From Solea solea (Eukaryota; Chordata; Actinopteri; Pleuronectiformes; Soleidae): a stretch of DNA of 64,000 nucleotides. This document shows, piece after piece, positions 13,747-25,126 of the stretch. The number at the start of each line of letters is the position of its first letter. Positions within the stretch are counted from its first letter, which is position 1. The position numbers and the translations under genes are program-made. The notes beneath the pieces are model-generated. The model was not told where the DNA came from, searched no databases, and saw nothing but the letters and a program-made list of their open reading frames with translations. The stretch is from positions 8,121,186 through 8,185,185 of the forward strand of contig NC_081144.1 of NCBI RefSeq assembly GCF_958295425.1, given 5' to 3'.

Positions 13747-15325
13747 GGCACGTTCTTCTCCAGCTTCTCTGTCTCTGTCACACGCCTCCTTTTTCAGCTT
13801 ACCCTGACCTGAGTGTATGCTGCTCCTCTATTCTGCATACACAGCAGTTTCCCCCTCCTGCTCCTGCTGCTGCTTCAGAGCATGTGTGTGAGTTATGAGG
13901 GGATGCGAGGGAATAGGGAAGCTGGCGTGTGTGTGTGTCTGAGTGTTTGGGGGATGAAGGAAGATTCTCTGTCACCAACACATGTCTCTACTGATGAGTA
14001 TCTCTGATCCCCCTGGTCTACAGGAAGACGCAGGCCTGTTGCTGCTTTGCATGTTAGGTGTAATGTGGAAGTGGAGATACACAGCTCGGTACAGTTCCCT
14101 GTGTGTACACGGGCTCCCGATCAGACGCTGTGTCTGTTTCATGTGCTGCTGTTGTTGGTAGTAAATGTCACAATATGTGACTTATAGAAATATGGAGAAC
14201 ACAAGACCGTACGTCGTTACTTCAAAGTGTTTTCCAATTAGCAGACCAATGAATCAAGGCCTTGTTAGCCGCTCTCACAAAGAGCAAATATGCCTGAAAA
14301 AAATCATTAGCGTCTTTTATGTGCAGACGGCATAATACATGCTTGCTTGGACATACAGTGCCTTCCAGACTGGACGCGTAATTGTCTGCGAGACCCCTGG
14401 CACAGCAGAATTCCTTTACGTAGAGTCAATCTATCCTTTTAATTGAATTAGATATTTGCAAAGATATTTAATACGTAAGTGCATTGATCTCATTTGAGAG
14501 AAAAACGGGGCCACACTGACATTGATATACATAGTATTTCAGTACTAGTCATTTTTATTCCATGAAGAAAAATACATTTACTTGTCTGATGGTGGTATTT
14601 CAAACCCTGTCAATATTGTTTTCCATTATTTCGGAGCCAATTTCTTCACAGTGTATTAGGATTGTTCATGATTATTTGTCACTTTCTGTAACAGATTTGC
14701 CTCTAATCTGTGACAAGATGATAGCAAGGTTTTAAACTAATGGCAGCCCATAGTGATATTCATTACCAAGTTATTGCCAAGATATAACTACATTGTATTA
14801 CTGTGATATTACCTCATTATGACTTTAGAAATGACATGGTATTACCCTAATATTACTCCTCTATTCAAAGAGGATTATCCCACCTCTACCATGTTGTTAC
14901 TGTACTGTAATGTGAAGTGTCTCCCTTCAAATATGAAATCAACCACATGTCATTTCAAAACAGACAATGCAACAGAGAAGGAACACAAAGCAAACGCTGA
15001 TCCCAAAGGATCAACATCGGTGTTTTAACTGCACCAAAAGCTGTTAAACGGCAAAGATAAATCAGGTTTAGCTGGAGCCATGACCCGACATATCCTGTTT
15101 TCAGTCTGGGAGAGAGTTTGTGCTGGAATGCTGTTGTTTCCTGGCAAGTTGATGTTACCACATTTTCTCACTGGGGAAAACCAGCCAGCACAGGAACAAC
15201 CAAAAAGACAGATGCGAAAAAACGATCAGCGCAATCTCCCATTCTGCTCATCCTGAGGCATAGATGGCCCAAACAGTGGCGATGTCATCACATTTTTTTT
15301 TTTTAATATCGCACTGTGCAATTTT

Positions 15326-15346
15326 ACACACACACACACACACACA
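15326..15346. repeat. CA microsatellite
   Basis: Uninterrupted (AC)n of about ten units. Confidence 0.9.
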
Positions 15347-15512
15347 GACATATTCACATGACACACACTTTCAGTTGATTCCCTGCTGATCCTGTGCCCA
15401 AGGGGAGATGAGTTACCATGGCAACCCTTGTCCAGCTCAGGGGTTTTGGCCTGCTTTACTCGTGAGCATGTTGAATGGGGTCAGACAGCACCAGTGCACC
15501 CCCTCCCTCCCT

Positions 15513-15513
15513 C

Positions 15514-15561
<48 letters not shown>

Positions 15562-15562
15562 C
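15513..15562. repeat. CA microsatellite
   Basis: About 24 CA units with one early CG variant; among the longest CA tracts in the window. Confidence 0.92.
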
Positions 15563-16556
15563 GGCTGATTGGATAACCCCTGTCCTGCGTTCTAGACCCC
15601 ACCCCCACCTCTAACTTTCTTTCTGTTGACCAGTAGAGGTTAAAGGTTTGTGGTGTGGTGTCCTTCTCTCTATTGTCTCCTTGTGGAAAACTAGGAGGAG
15701 CTCTAATTATCCAGGAGCTGCTGGAAACTTGGTAGGTCCGCGGTACGAGGAGGTGAAAGGTTGTGACATCCGTCTCTGTGGTGCTATATCTGGTATGGGC
15801 TGGTTTTATGGTTGCGGTGTGACTCCATGGAGAGATAGACGTGTGTCCTCAACTGACCACCGAGACCTATCTGTGCTGTTTTATTACCTTAATAATCTGC
15901 CTCGCTGCTACACTCAACTCAGCTGACATTTATTATTGTTATAATAATAATGATAATGATAATAATTACAGCAGCAAGAAACAATTGTGAATTTGGGAGG
16001 AAATAAATAGTGTACCTGCACTATGCAGTACATTTTTGAGATGAGCAGCAGTAATTAGCTTTTTCTCTGGTACCCCAAGGGAAGGGTGCCAAAGAATGGA
16101 ACTTTTTTTTTTTTTTTTGGTGCTATTCCTAATGAAAACGCAAAAAAAAATATGGACCGTTCCACTCGGTGGAATCACGGCTTATGTTCCTGTGTCCTCC
16201 CACCATTCTGTTACTATTTTTGCTCTCAGATGAGATTTTGGAAATGCTCCTCTGCTCGACGTTCACATGATTACATCAGTTCGTTTTTTCACTCACACGT
16301 TTATGCTGCCAATTCTAACAGATCCAGCCGACCAGGGATGCCAGAACTCTGAACTCCCTGTGGTTTTTTTTTTTTTGTCCCTGCCTTTTTGGTGACATTT
16401 CCATGTCAAAATGAATTTCCTGCACAATCTCAATCTCCATCTGTCTACACAATTCAAATGATTTTGTGTCATAGCACAAATCCAGAATTGCGAGATCAGC
16501 TGTATGGTTTTGAGCTGGTGTCCTCTGCAGCGTCAGCTGTCAATCTGGTTGATTTC

Positions 16557-16651
16557 CTATATATGGTATATATATATAGATATATATATATATATATACG
16601 GTATATATATATAGATATATATATACGGTATATATATATATATATGTATAT
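16557..16651. repeat. AT tandem tract with GGTATATATA units
   Basis: Almost pure TA repeat, divided into units starting GGTATATATATATA at 16565, 16600 and 16627, with internal GATATATA variants. It is self-complementary on both strands, which explains the open frames rich in Tyr and Ile in both directions. Confidence 0.85.
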
Positions 16652-19182
16652 GTTATGCTCAAATTTCTCTGCACAACTGTTGCACATTGAACGTTTTTTT
16701 TTGCCCTAATTTTTTGCCCTAATGTTTCCTGTCAAGATTAATCAAAACTGGCCCTTTTCTGGGTGACGTTTGCACCCTGCATCCACATGCTTGGCTGAAA
16801 TTGCAGGAATAAGCTTATGTGCAAGGGACCATAATTAAGTGCCGGGTTAGTATATGTTTATAACTCCTCTCTTGATCTCCTCTTATCCTACCTCAACTTT
16901 TCCCTGCTCTCTTGTGTCTCGTGTCCTTTGTGATGACTCATTACAGGCCACATGCTTCTGTCTGTAATTGGCCGAGCTCATGTCAAAGAGGACCCACATA
17001 AATCTGACCTTGATGAGCACTTATAGACATTCGTCAAAAACACACTCCATTCACCTATGGCAAATACATCCCAGCAATTTCAGCCACAGCGTGAGACATA
17101 TAGAAAGGTTGCTCAAGCACTCAGATACATTACAGCCGCAAAATGTGGTGATTGAAGTGCTCTTATTATCCCATTTGCTGTGCAGATCCCGCTGGCTATA
17201 ATCTCATCATATCTCACCTCTACCAGCCAATCTTGTCCCACATTTAAACCTCACAAATCCAGCGGGAGAAACTAAAACAATTTCATCTAATTTGCCCCCT
17301 CACCTGAACCTTTTCTCAGATACTTTTTGATTCGCTTATCTTTGAGATCTACTTTGAAGGAGAGAGAAAACAGGAGGTGTGATATTTTCATTTGGTTCAG
17401 ACTGTTTGACTTTCCTGTAATACCTTGTTGTCAAACAATTATTGTATTGGCTGGGTGGGCTCAGTATCTACTCACATAAAAAACAAAACAAAATGTGTGC
17501 TGCATGTGTCATAACAGTGAGTGCTGTACCTTTGAAACATCATTTTCCCTGGAGAGAAGACGCCATTATTAGAAGTCAAGGCCTTTTTTGAAGAGATATA
17601 TCTCACTATGTGTTAATAAAATAGATTTGTTAAACATAACGGCGAGAGTGTGAGTGTGAACAATCATGGAAGCATGCCTCCTTAGTTAGTTCTGTTCTGT
17701 AATATGTTCTCTGTCCCCAACAGGACTAAATAGTTGTCCTCACCAGTGTTGAGGTGTGAATGCTGCTTTTATGTCTTTGTAGCCACAGACTTTGCATTTT
17801 GCCACCCTTGATGACATCCCCAATCCAAAAATCTCTTTCTTCAGCCTGGTTCAGCTAATGAAGGAAAACATAATGTGGTGTCAGCCTTGTACTTTATACC
17901 AACAGAGCCGTTTTTTCCTCGTTGTTCAAGTCTCAGTGAAGTAGAAACTGTGGCTTCTGCATACTGGAGAACACGACTTTAGAGGACTAAGCAGAAAATC
18001 CCCGCTACCACATCCCACATCCCGTTTTTTTTGCTTTCTCTGAACCTTGTTGGCCTGCATCCATCACCAGCGCGCTGGCCACTGTTCAGTTTCTTAATGT
18101 GAAGCTAAATATAGGCCTTGCATTGTGCTGCTGTGTTTAATATGTGTGTTCGGGCTGATTAGAGTTGATGCCCTGATCTCATCCCACCACAGACCCCTAA
18201 TGCATGCCATGGTCTCTGGTTTCTATTTGGATTTTGGGCAAACAAGAGAAAGTGCTGACACAATCACGATTTTAAGGTTTAAGAATTATGTGACCGAGAG
18301 ATGGAAATATTACGGAGTGAAAATGAATCCAGGATAGAACCATAATAGACATGGCTGTGTTTAATACACAGGGAACCAGTTTAACTGCTTTGCCTTTTCA
18401 AAATTCACTATCAACGTAATATCATGGAAAAGCTGGTCATTTAAAAAGTGTTATTACATGTTATTTTTGGACCCAGTCTCCAAACACCTGAGAAAATGTG
18501 TTGTAGAGGAGAGGGTTAACTGCTTTGTACATGGAGCGAAGAGGCAAATCAATAGGCTTTATGGTGCCTGGCCAAAAATATGAAAATAATTGCCCCTTGT
18601 ATTGACTGGCTCGGGTCATTTTAGCAGATATACAGTAGTGCCACCACGGGAGCAGGTTAGGGAGAGAATTACACATGTGAGGAGTGCAGTCTTCTCTTTT
18701 GATGCCTGTGTCTGTTTCTTTCATGTGCTTCTCTCCTTCCCCGACCCCCAGTGTTGCCTCTGCCTCTTTTTTGTTGTTGTTTACCAATCCTCCAAATTCT
18801 GCATCTATTTTTTCCCCTTAGCTCATGTTCCTCTCCTCCGTCATCACAGACAGACTCCTCCAGCTTCGGTCTGTCCGATGGGAAGTGACACATAGGCAAG
18901 CGGGCTAACACGCGCTTTATGGGAGCTTATATTGTGCAACACGAGCGGGAACAAAAGAAACGGTGTGCCGGGGCTGGTGGGAGCCATCACATACACATAC
19001 ACAGCACATTTCTACAAGCCTCTTGCTACTGACACCAGAATTCTTCAGCATGACACCGGTGATGGATTAGATGCATTATCGAGGCGAAGAGAGTCTCTGT
19101 GTTTTTTCCCTATGTGTGTGGAAAAAAGCAAGAGAAAGGAGAGGGAGAAACAGAGCGAGAGGGAGAAAGAGAGAGACAAATG

Positions 19183-19211
<29 letters not shown>
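19183..19211. repeat. CA microsatellite
   Basis: (CA)n of about 14 units, preceded by a GA-rich tract (about 19128-19178). Confidence 0.9.
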
Positions 19212-19213
<2 letters not shown>

Positions 19214-19346
19214 AATAGCCTGTATCCATTCCACCTGAAGTTAAGAAATACAATGCCACATTTCATGCAGGGTTTTTGAGACACAGATGCGAATAGATAG
19301 ATATAGTAAGCCTGGTTGCTACACAATATTCTGCCAACTGTCAAAT

Positions 19347-19510
19347 ATGACCGTTCATTGTCGACCGCTTTATCCTCCACATGAGGGTCACGTGGCTGCT
19401 GAAGCCGATTCCAGGTGACATATAGGGCAGAAGGCAGGGGAACACGCTGGACAGGTCGCCAGTCCATCACAGCTCAAACATATAGAAACAAACACCCATT
19501 CACTCTGACG
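19347..19510 (-). mobile_element. SINE-like element, copy 2 (3' half only)
   Basis: It matches the 3' part of the family: GACCGCTTTATCCTCCAC, a GAGGGTCACG block, then CTGGACAGGTCGCCAGTCCA and CCATTCACTCT. It stops before the GACTGTGGGAGGAAGC block, so more than half of the element is missing. Orientation is the same as copies 1, 3 and 4. Confidence 0.78.
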
Positions 19511-19571
19511 TAATGTATATCCTTAATTATAGCCTTTCCCATTTGCTAATTTTGTTGTGTCATACTGTGTT

Positions 19572-19603
19572 TTCAGTTAAATTCAGTTAAATTTCAGTTA
19601 AAA
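19572..19603. repeat. Short TTCAGTTAAA tandem repeat
   Basis: Three near-identical 10-11 bp units based on TTCAGTTAAA. Confidence 0.7.
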
Positions 19604-20503
19604 GGACAAAAGCACTAGTACTGTATTTAGAGAGTGTCCTTTTTTGTGATGAAAGTTGCAATAAAAGCAACCCCTCTGACAAAAGCCGGGGTAGAATGCC
19701 AACAAGCCTCACTGCCTCTCAAAATGCTGCCATTAATCTGTCACGTGTCAACTGGACCAAGGTGCCAACCAATCTCCAATCCCTCAACATAAAATCCAAG
19801 GCCATTAATGGAGGCCGGGGTTGGTCACGTCAGGTGAATTGGATTGGAATGGACAGCGTTTATCACGGTCACTCTCAGCAGATCCCTCTGACCTGTGTCT
19901 TTCTCAGTCAGCCTGACCTCACTAAAGCTCCAGCAGAGCCTCCCCAGTGGTATCAACAAGGAAGGGTCAGTGTGTTGAGGAAAAAGCAAGAAGTCTGGCT
20001 GTGTTGTGGTGTGCTGTTGTAGAATTTAATCCAGTGCATGGGATCAGGCAGATAAAGGCAGCGTCTATCACTTCGACACCCAAGACTGTTGAACTGGATT
20101 AACACAGATGCGATAGATACTGTAGCTGCAAGATAGGCTACTTAGAGACTTCAGCTTTCACTCTCCACTTGCCTGTTCTCTCTTTCCCTTCAAGCACAGC
20201 TGAGATTTGGCCTCAAGACCACAATCTCCCTACAATCCACCCGCATTATTCTATTCTTGGAATGGTGTAGGTGGGAACCCCACAATTTTACATAATCCTA
20301 TCGCAGTCCGAGGTGCTTGTGCGCCTGACAATGTGGTTGAGTAAAGGTGTGCATGGATACAAGTCTGCTCTCCTACCAAAAATATGGTGGTTAAAAACTG
20401 TTAACCCCTCGCATGAATGTGTATTGGCTTTGGCAGCCACCTGTACACGTGTGTCCTGTTTCAGAAACACTAACCTCCCTCAAGGCAAAGGTTTGAAAAT
20501 AGA

Positions 20504-20531
20504 CCCCCCCCCCCCCCTTTTTTTTTTTTTT
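20504..20531. repeat. C run followed by T run
   Basis: A run of about 14 C followed by about 14 T, a pure homopyrimidine tract on the + strand. Confidence 0.85.
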
Positions 20532-21187
20532 ACAAATCTGAACAGAAAGCAGCTCTTAGGTAATAGTTAGCAGCTGTGACCATTAAAGGAATAACATGCT
20601 TTAAAAATGTTGCGGCTAATGTTGAGCAAACATTTGCAGATAAGCTGTAAAACAGAGGCCAAGTGAGTAAATCAGCAAATCATCCCTTACAATGCTTTCT
20701 ATTTATATTAGAATGTTTTCCTTTGAAAACGAAACGCTGCGGAACATTTTGCCTGCATACACTAGTACACGACATTAAAAACAATGGTTCATTCGAGCCT
20801 TTTCCCTTTCCCTCTATCTCTGAACAGCAACCACGACACACTGAAAACATATTTAATGCACTTTTACCCTGGATTTATTCTGCACTTCTCACTCAGCAAA
20901 TTGCTTCACACAGACTTGCGTGGTTCGGGGATCCGGTGCCTGGCACTGTGTTCAAAACCAGCAAGACCAAGTGAGAGAAAGAGGGAGAAGGGCAATTTGA
21001 ATCGGACTTTGGTCAGTCTTCAAACGTTATTCCGGGGTGCTTACATGGTCTGATCAAAAGCACCCCACTGGCACAGGCCCTTGTTGCCACAAGGGGAGGC
21101 CTCTGATGCCTCTGCCATGGCTTCCCTGGAGGCTAAATCCCCCCTCACCTACACCCGTCCCTCCCACTTATACCTGTCTGTCTGTCT

Positions 21188-21234
<47 letters not shown>
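21188..21234. repeat. TCTA tetranucleotide microsatellite
   Basis: About 11 uninterrupted TCTA units. Confidence 0.92.
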
Positions 21235-22387
21235 GTGAGCTATGAAATAACACATACTTATCATTGGTTTAACAAACTGTCTTTCTCAGTCAGTGCAGAC
21301 AAAAAAAGGTTTATATTTACACTTTTCAACCAAATTATAAATGCTATTATTTAAATTGTACATCCAGGAAATTAAATAATTATTATTTTCATAATAATAG
21401 TAACAATAATTCCATCATTATTTGCCACTGTATCTCTCTAGAAGCCCAATTTTTCACACCCAAAACACTGAAAAGAAAACTTGTTTCAGTTAACACTACA
21501 AAAACACCTGAAGCTTATATAATTAAACAATAACTGAATGTGTCTGAGTTTTAATAAAAACCAAAAAGCTGATGTAATTGTCACAAAATATTGTGCTAAA
21601 GAGAAACAAATTCCAGGGGGGAACTGAAGGTCTGTGATAGAAAACATGGCGGTACATAAATGTGCACAGAAGACAGCGTCATTGTCTGATGTGAGTATTT
21701 TGAGTATGAGAAAGCTTTTTTTTTTTCTTTTTTATTTCATATTCAAAGTAAAACTGACGTTTCTTTTCACAAATATGAAGCACACGGTCCCATGGTGCCC
21801 CTCGTGTATACCTGTAGTACGTTTCTCAACACTCATCCGTCTTCGCCCCTTTTGCCCTCCTGTTCCTCCCTTTCCTCGGTTGCAGCTCTGGTGATATAAA
21901 GAAGTTAGCTAATGGCTGTGGTGTTGAAATGGAGAGCACTGTTAGACCAGGCCAAAGCATGAACAGATCTCTGGGGCACCGGCTATGGATCGGTCCTCCT
22001 GAAATAGAGTGGTAGTAATATTGTCACATAGGCTTGAGGGTATGAATCCAACCTGTTAACAGCCTTCTCCTCCAGCCTGATAAATAATGCAGGGTCAAAT
22101 GGGGCAGCGAGAGGATAGGTTTAAGTACCTGAGAGAGTAGGCTAAAGGTTGAAGGAAAGAGATGCTGAGATTATGGATGTTTTGGACATGAGAGGCATTT
22201 ACTTAGGTGCCAGATACTGTGGGCTTATAGGGAGTGAGATAAAGAGGCTGTTGTTGACTATTATTTTTGGTTCCCTAATATATTTGCATGGGATTTTTCT
22301 TCAACTTTCTCTTTATTTTTTTGTCTCATTCAAACATCCAAAAGTGAGTCGGCCCTGCAAAGAACCTTCCATTCAACTCAGCAACTT

Positions 22388-22413
22388 CACACACACACAC
22401 ACACACACACACA
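22388..22413. repeat. CA microsatellite
   Basis: About 13 uninterrupted CA units. Confidence 0.9.
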
Positions 22414-22731
22414 GATTTCTTTGCCTCCTTGCAATTATGTGGGTGAGTGTTTGTATCTGCAATATGTGTGAATGTGACACGTCGTGCAAGATCCACAGCT
22501 ACCGCAGAAAAGCAGCTTCTTGATGTGAAAAGCGACTGGCAGTTTGTGTGCACATGGTGGAGTGGCGTGAGCACTCGTGGAGTCCTTGGCTGTCACTAAT
22601 TTTGATTCAATTTTGTCAGAGCTGAAAGCCTAAGCTGTCGAAAAAGAAGAATATATGACGGCAGCAGAGACTGAGGAGCATGGACAGCGTTGGTGGGAAA
22701 ACGGAAAGCTATTCATCATTAATTGCTCCAG

Positions 22732-23010
22732 TTTCTACTGCTTTATCCTTCACATGAGGGTCACGGGGTGGCTGGAGACATAGGGCAAAAGACAGGGGGG
22801 GAAACATCCTGGGCAGGTGATAAACAACCGTTTACTCTTACACTCACACTCTATTCTTATGTGGACTGTGGGACGAAACTGGAGAAAACCCTCGTGCACA
22901 TGGGGCGAACATGCAAACTCCACATAGAAAGGGGTCTTGAGATCTGAACCGGTGACCTTCTTGCTGTGAGGCAACAATGCTGGCCACTACATCACCATGT
23001 AGCCCAGCCG
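22732..23010 (-). mobile_element. SINE-like element, copy 3 (tRNA-like head kept)
   Basis: On the + strand it runs from CTGCTTTATCCTTCACATGA through GGACTGTGGGACGAAACTGG and GCGAACATGCAAACTCCACA to a segment that, reverse complemented, reads like a tRNA gene head: GTGATGTAGTGGCCAGCA resembles an A box region and GGTTCAGATC a degenerate B box. This supports a tRNA-derived SINE transcribed from the - strand. The body has an internal deletion relative to copy 4. Confidence 0.8.
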
Positions 23011-24676
23011 TTCGTCTCTAAACACTTTTTGCCCCCCTGATTAAATGTGTTAGGACAGTTAAATGTTTAGCATTCAGCCCAGTTTGTTCTTAAACTTGTT
23101 ATGCTGTTAAACAGAGTGTTACACCCCTGTCTGGGCAGTACGGGCTTTGTTTCTCTCACTCTGTGTGTGTGTGTGTGTCTGGCCAAATGTGAAATAAGAG
23201 GGCTACAGCCAGTGGTGAGAGGCTGTGTGATAGTGATCTGATTCAGATGAATTGCAAGCATACGGTGGGGGTGGATGTGGAGGTCGGGCTATCTTGTGAT
23301 CCCTGGTGGCAGCCTGCTAAGACACATATCACGGCATGACAGACGCGGTCCTTTGGGTGCGCACACAACAGACGACACAACGCTGGCCTGGCCATGCACC
23401 GGCAAGCATACTTGCTAAGGTTCTCCCTTCACACTGCACTGTCAGTGACCAGATGAAGACTGGCACGGACCCCACATCCTGCTTTCTCCTCCTACATATG
23501 GTTTTCGCGTATGTGCTCTTTTCAGTGTTTGGATTAGCCTGCCAAGGTCAGACGTGGGTCATCCGTGGAAAGCTCAACCACTTTGAGCTCTGCTCCGTAG
23601 CTGTGCCGCCTGCTGTCGTGCACTCAGCTCACCCTCAAGCTTTGAAGGCAAAGCTCGAGGGGCCTCGTGTGAACTTGCATCACATTTCTAATACTTGACT
23701 ATCCAGCAGTTTGACACACTCTCATGCACACTTGCATATGTACACAACGGCATGTGTGCGTGCATTCGGGCCACATTCCCTCCCACGTGCCCTGTACATC
23801 TTCCTTTGACAGACATGTGACCTTGACTTTCCCCTCTCTGATGTTTTATAGAGGGCTCGGCTGCTCTTTGATGCTGTCAGCATCTGAATAGATAGATGAA
23901 TGTTTGGGCGGAGTGAGGCGGGCGGTGATGGACAGATGATAGAGCCATCAGCTTCCTCTGGTAGACGAAGGTCTAGGGACACGATGTGACATCACAGAGG
24001 CGTCTCGCACGCCCCCCCGCATCACAAAACCCAGTAGATTTACGGCTGCGGTTCCATATTCAGCAGTCCGAGTCTGATGAATAAAGAAGAAGCAAGGCTG
24101 GCTTTAGCTCACTGGGTCAGTGAGGGTCACGTACGTCATATAAGTCATTAGATCCCCCCCCCCCTTTGCTGCTTTTGCACAGAGGTGGTCTTGGCTTTAA
24201 GTTCAAAGCTTTGCTGTGATAATACATCAGTCATCGGGAGAAAGAGGAAAAGAAAACAGAGCTAAGGTTTCACAAAGGTCTAGTAATATCAGCAAATAAT
24301 TCTTAACAGTTGTTGTAACCTTGTCCTGCACTGAATCACAGAGGGCTGACATTTACCCCATAGCATACACATACTATGGGGTGTGCTGTATACACACAAT
24401 AACACAATGAGTTGTGCATTTTTTTTAGAGAGTAAGATTGTGTCCCGCTGTTATTCCCAGTTCTTGAATTCCATATTCATACAAGCCTCATGTAGTATAT
24501 CCTACCTTCTCCATGTAGCTCAGTGATAATGATAAGTTGTTTTGCAAATATTATTTGACCTGCGCTTGTCATCCCTGTCAATCAGTCTGTATCTGTCGTG
24601 CTACTCCTGCTGTCATACTGATAGAAATAGCAACCGTTGACACTTGTTTGTTTGTTTTTCTCTGTGTTTTCCACAG

Positions 24677-24811
24677 ATCCGCGCCGACGGGCCTCCTAAC
24701 GGCGGCGTCCAGTATGAGACAATTACAGTCGTCAAAGACGGCAGCCCCATCCTGAGAGACATGGCCTTCTCCCTTGACCGCAACTACCTCTACGTCATGT
24801 CCGAGAGACAG
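24677..24811 (+). CDS. plxna4: Plexin-A4 exon: C-terminal end of Sema domain (45 codons)
   Basis: This exon encodes 45 residues, from [10 protein letters not shown] to YVMSERQ, which form the last blades of the Sema beta-propeller of a class A plexin, the domain that binds semaphorins outside the cell. The acceptor is a long T-rich tract ending CCACAG at 24676. The donor is GTAGGC at 24812, which matches the consensus less well at +4 and +5. Both boundaries are phase 0, so 135 nt are read as whole codons. The motifs [11 protein letters not shown] and LYVMSERQ are hallmarks of the plexin-A Sema end as I know the family. The Sema exon upstream is not in the window. The plexin-A identity is near certain; the choice of A4 over A1, A2 and A3 rests on the later exons. 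Confidence 0.95.
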
Positions 24812-24860
24812 GTAGGCGTTTGAAAAAGCACCTGCACGCAGAGGAGAAAGAATGGTTTAA

Positions 24861-24885
24861 GTGTGTGTGTGTGTGTGTGTGTGTG
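24861..24885. repeat. plxna4: GT microsatellite just after the Sema exon
   Basis: About 12 GT units starting 50 nt into the intron, with a second short GT run at about 24909-24920. Confidence 0.9.
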
Positions 24886-25102
24886 CATATGTTTTAAATG
24901 TCACCAAAGTGTGTGTGTGTGCTCCTGCGGGGCCCAAGATGGCCCACCTCTCAACATCACCAGCACCACCACCCTCTGTTAGCTATAAATAACCAGGGTG
25001 GCACAGCAGGGGACGATGTGACAGCGTTTGATAATGAAGAAGAACAATGAGGGCAGGGAGGAAGAAAGAAATTGAGAGTCAAGGAATAGAGAAGGCACAA
25101 AT

Positions 25103-25126
25103 GAGAGAGAGAGAGAGAGAGAGAGA
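25103..25126. repeat. GA microsatellite
   Basis: About 12 GA units inside a purine-rich stretch (about 25010-25460). Confidence 0.88.

Larger units (their letters stand above)
1..24676 (+). other. plxna4: plxna4 intron (5' part outside the window)
   Basis: No exon of this or any other gene is recognisable here. All open frames are short and either low-complexity or inside repeats. The intron contains three copies of the SINE-like element (484-737, 19347-19510, 22732-23010), a terminal-inverted-repeat element (4047-4213), an AT tandem tract (16557-16651) and several CA, TCTA and C/T tracts listed separately. The rest is ordinary unique-looking intron DNA. It ends at the acceptor of the last Sema exon, so this is the long intron after the main Sema-coding exon, a position where plexin-A genes usually have a large intron. 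Confidence 0.85.

Noticed and set aside
16389..16709. Frames rich in Tyr and Ile on both strands
   Set aside because: They are translations of the TA tandem tract at 16557-16651.
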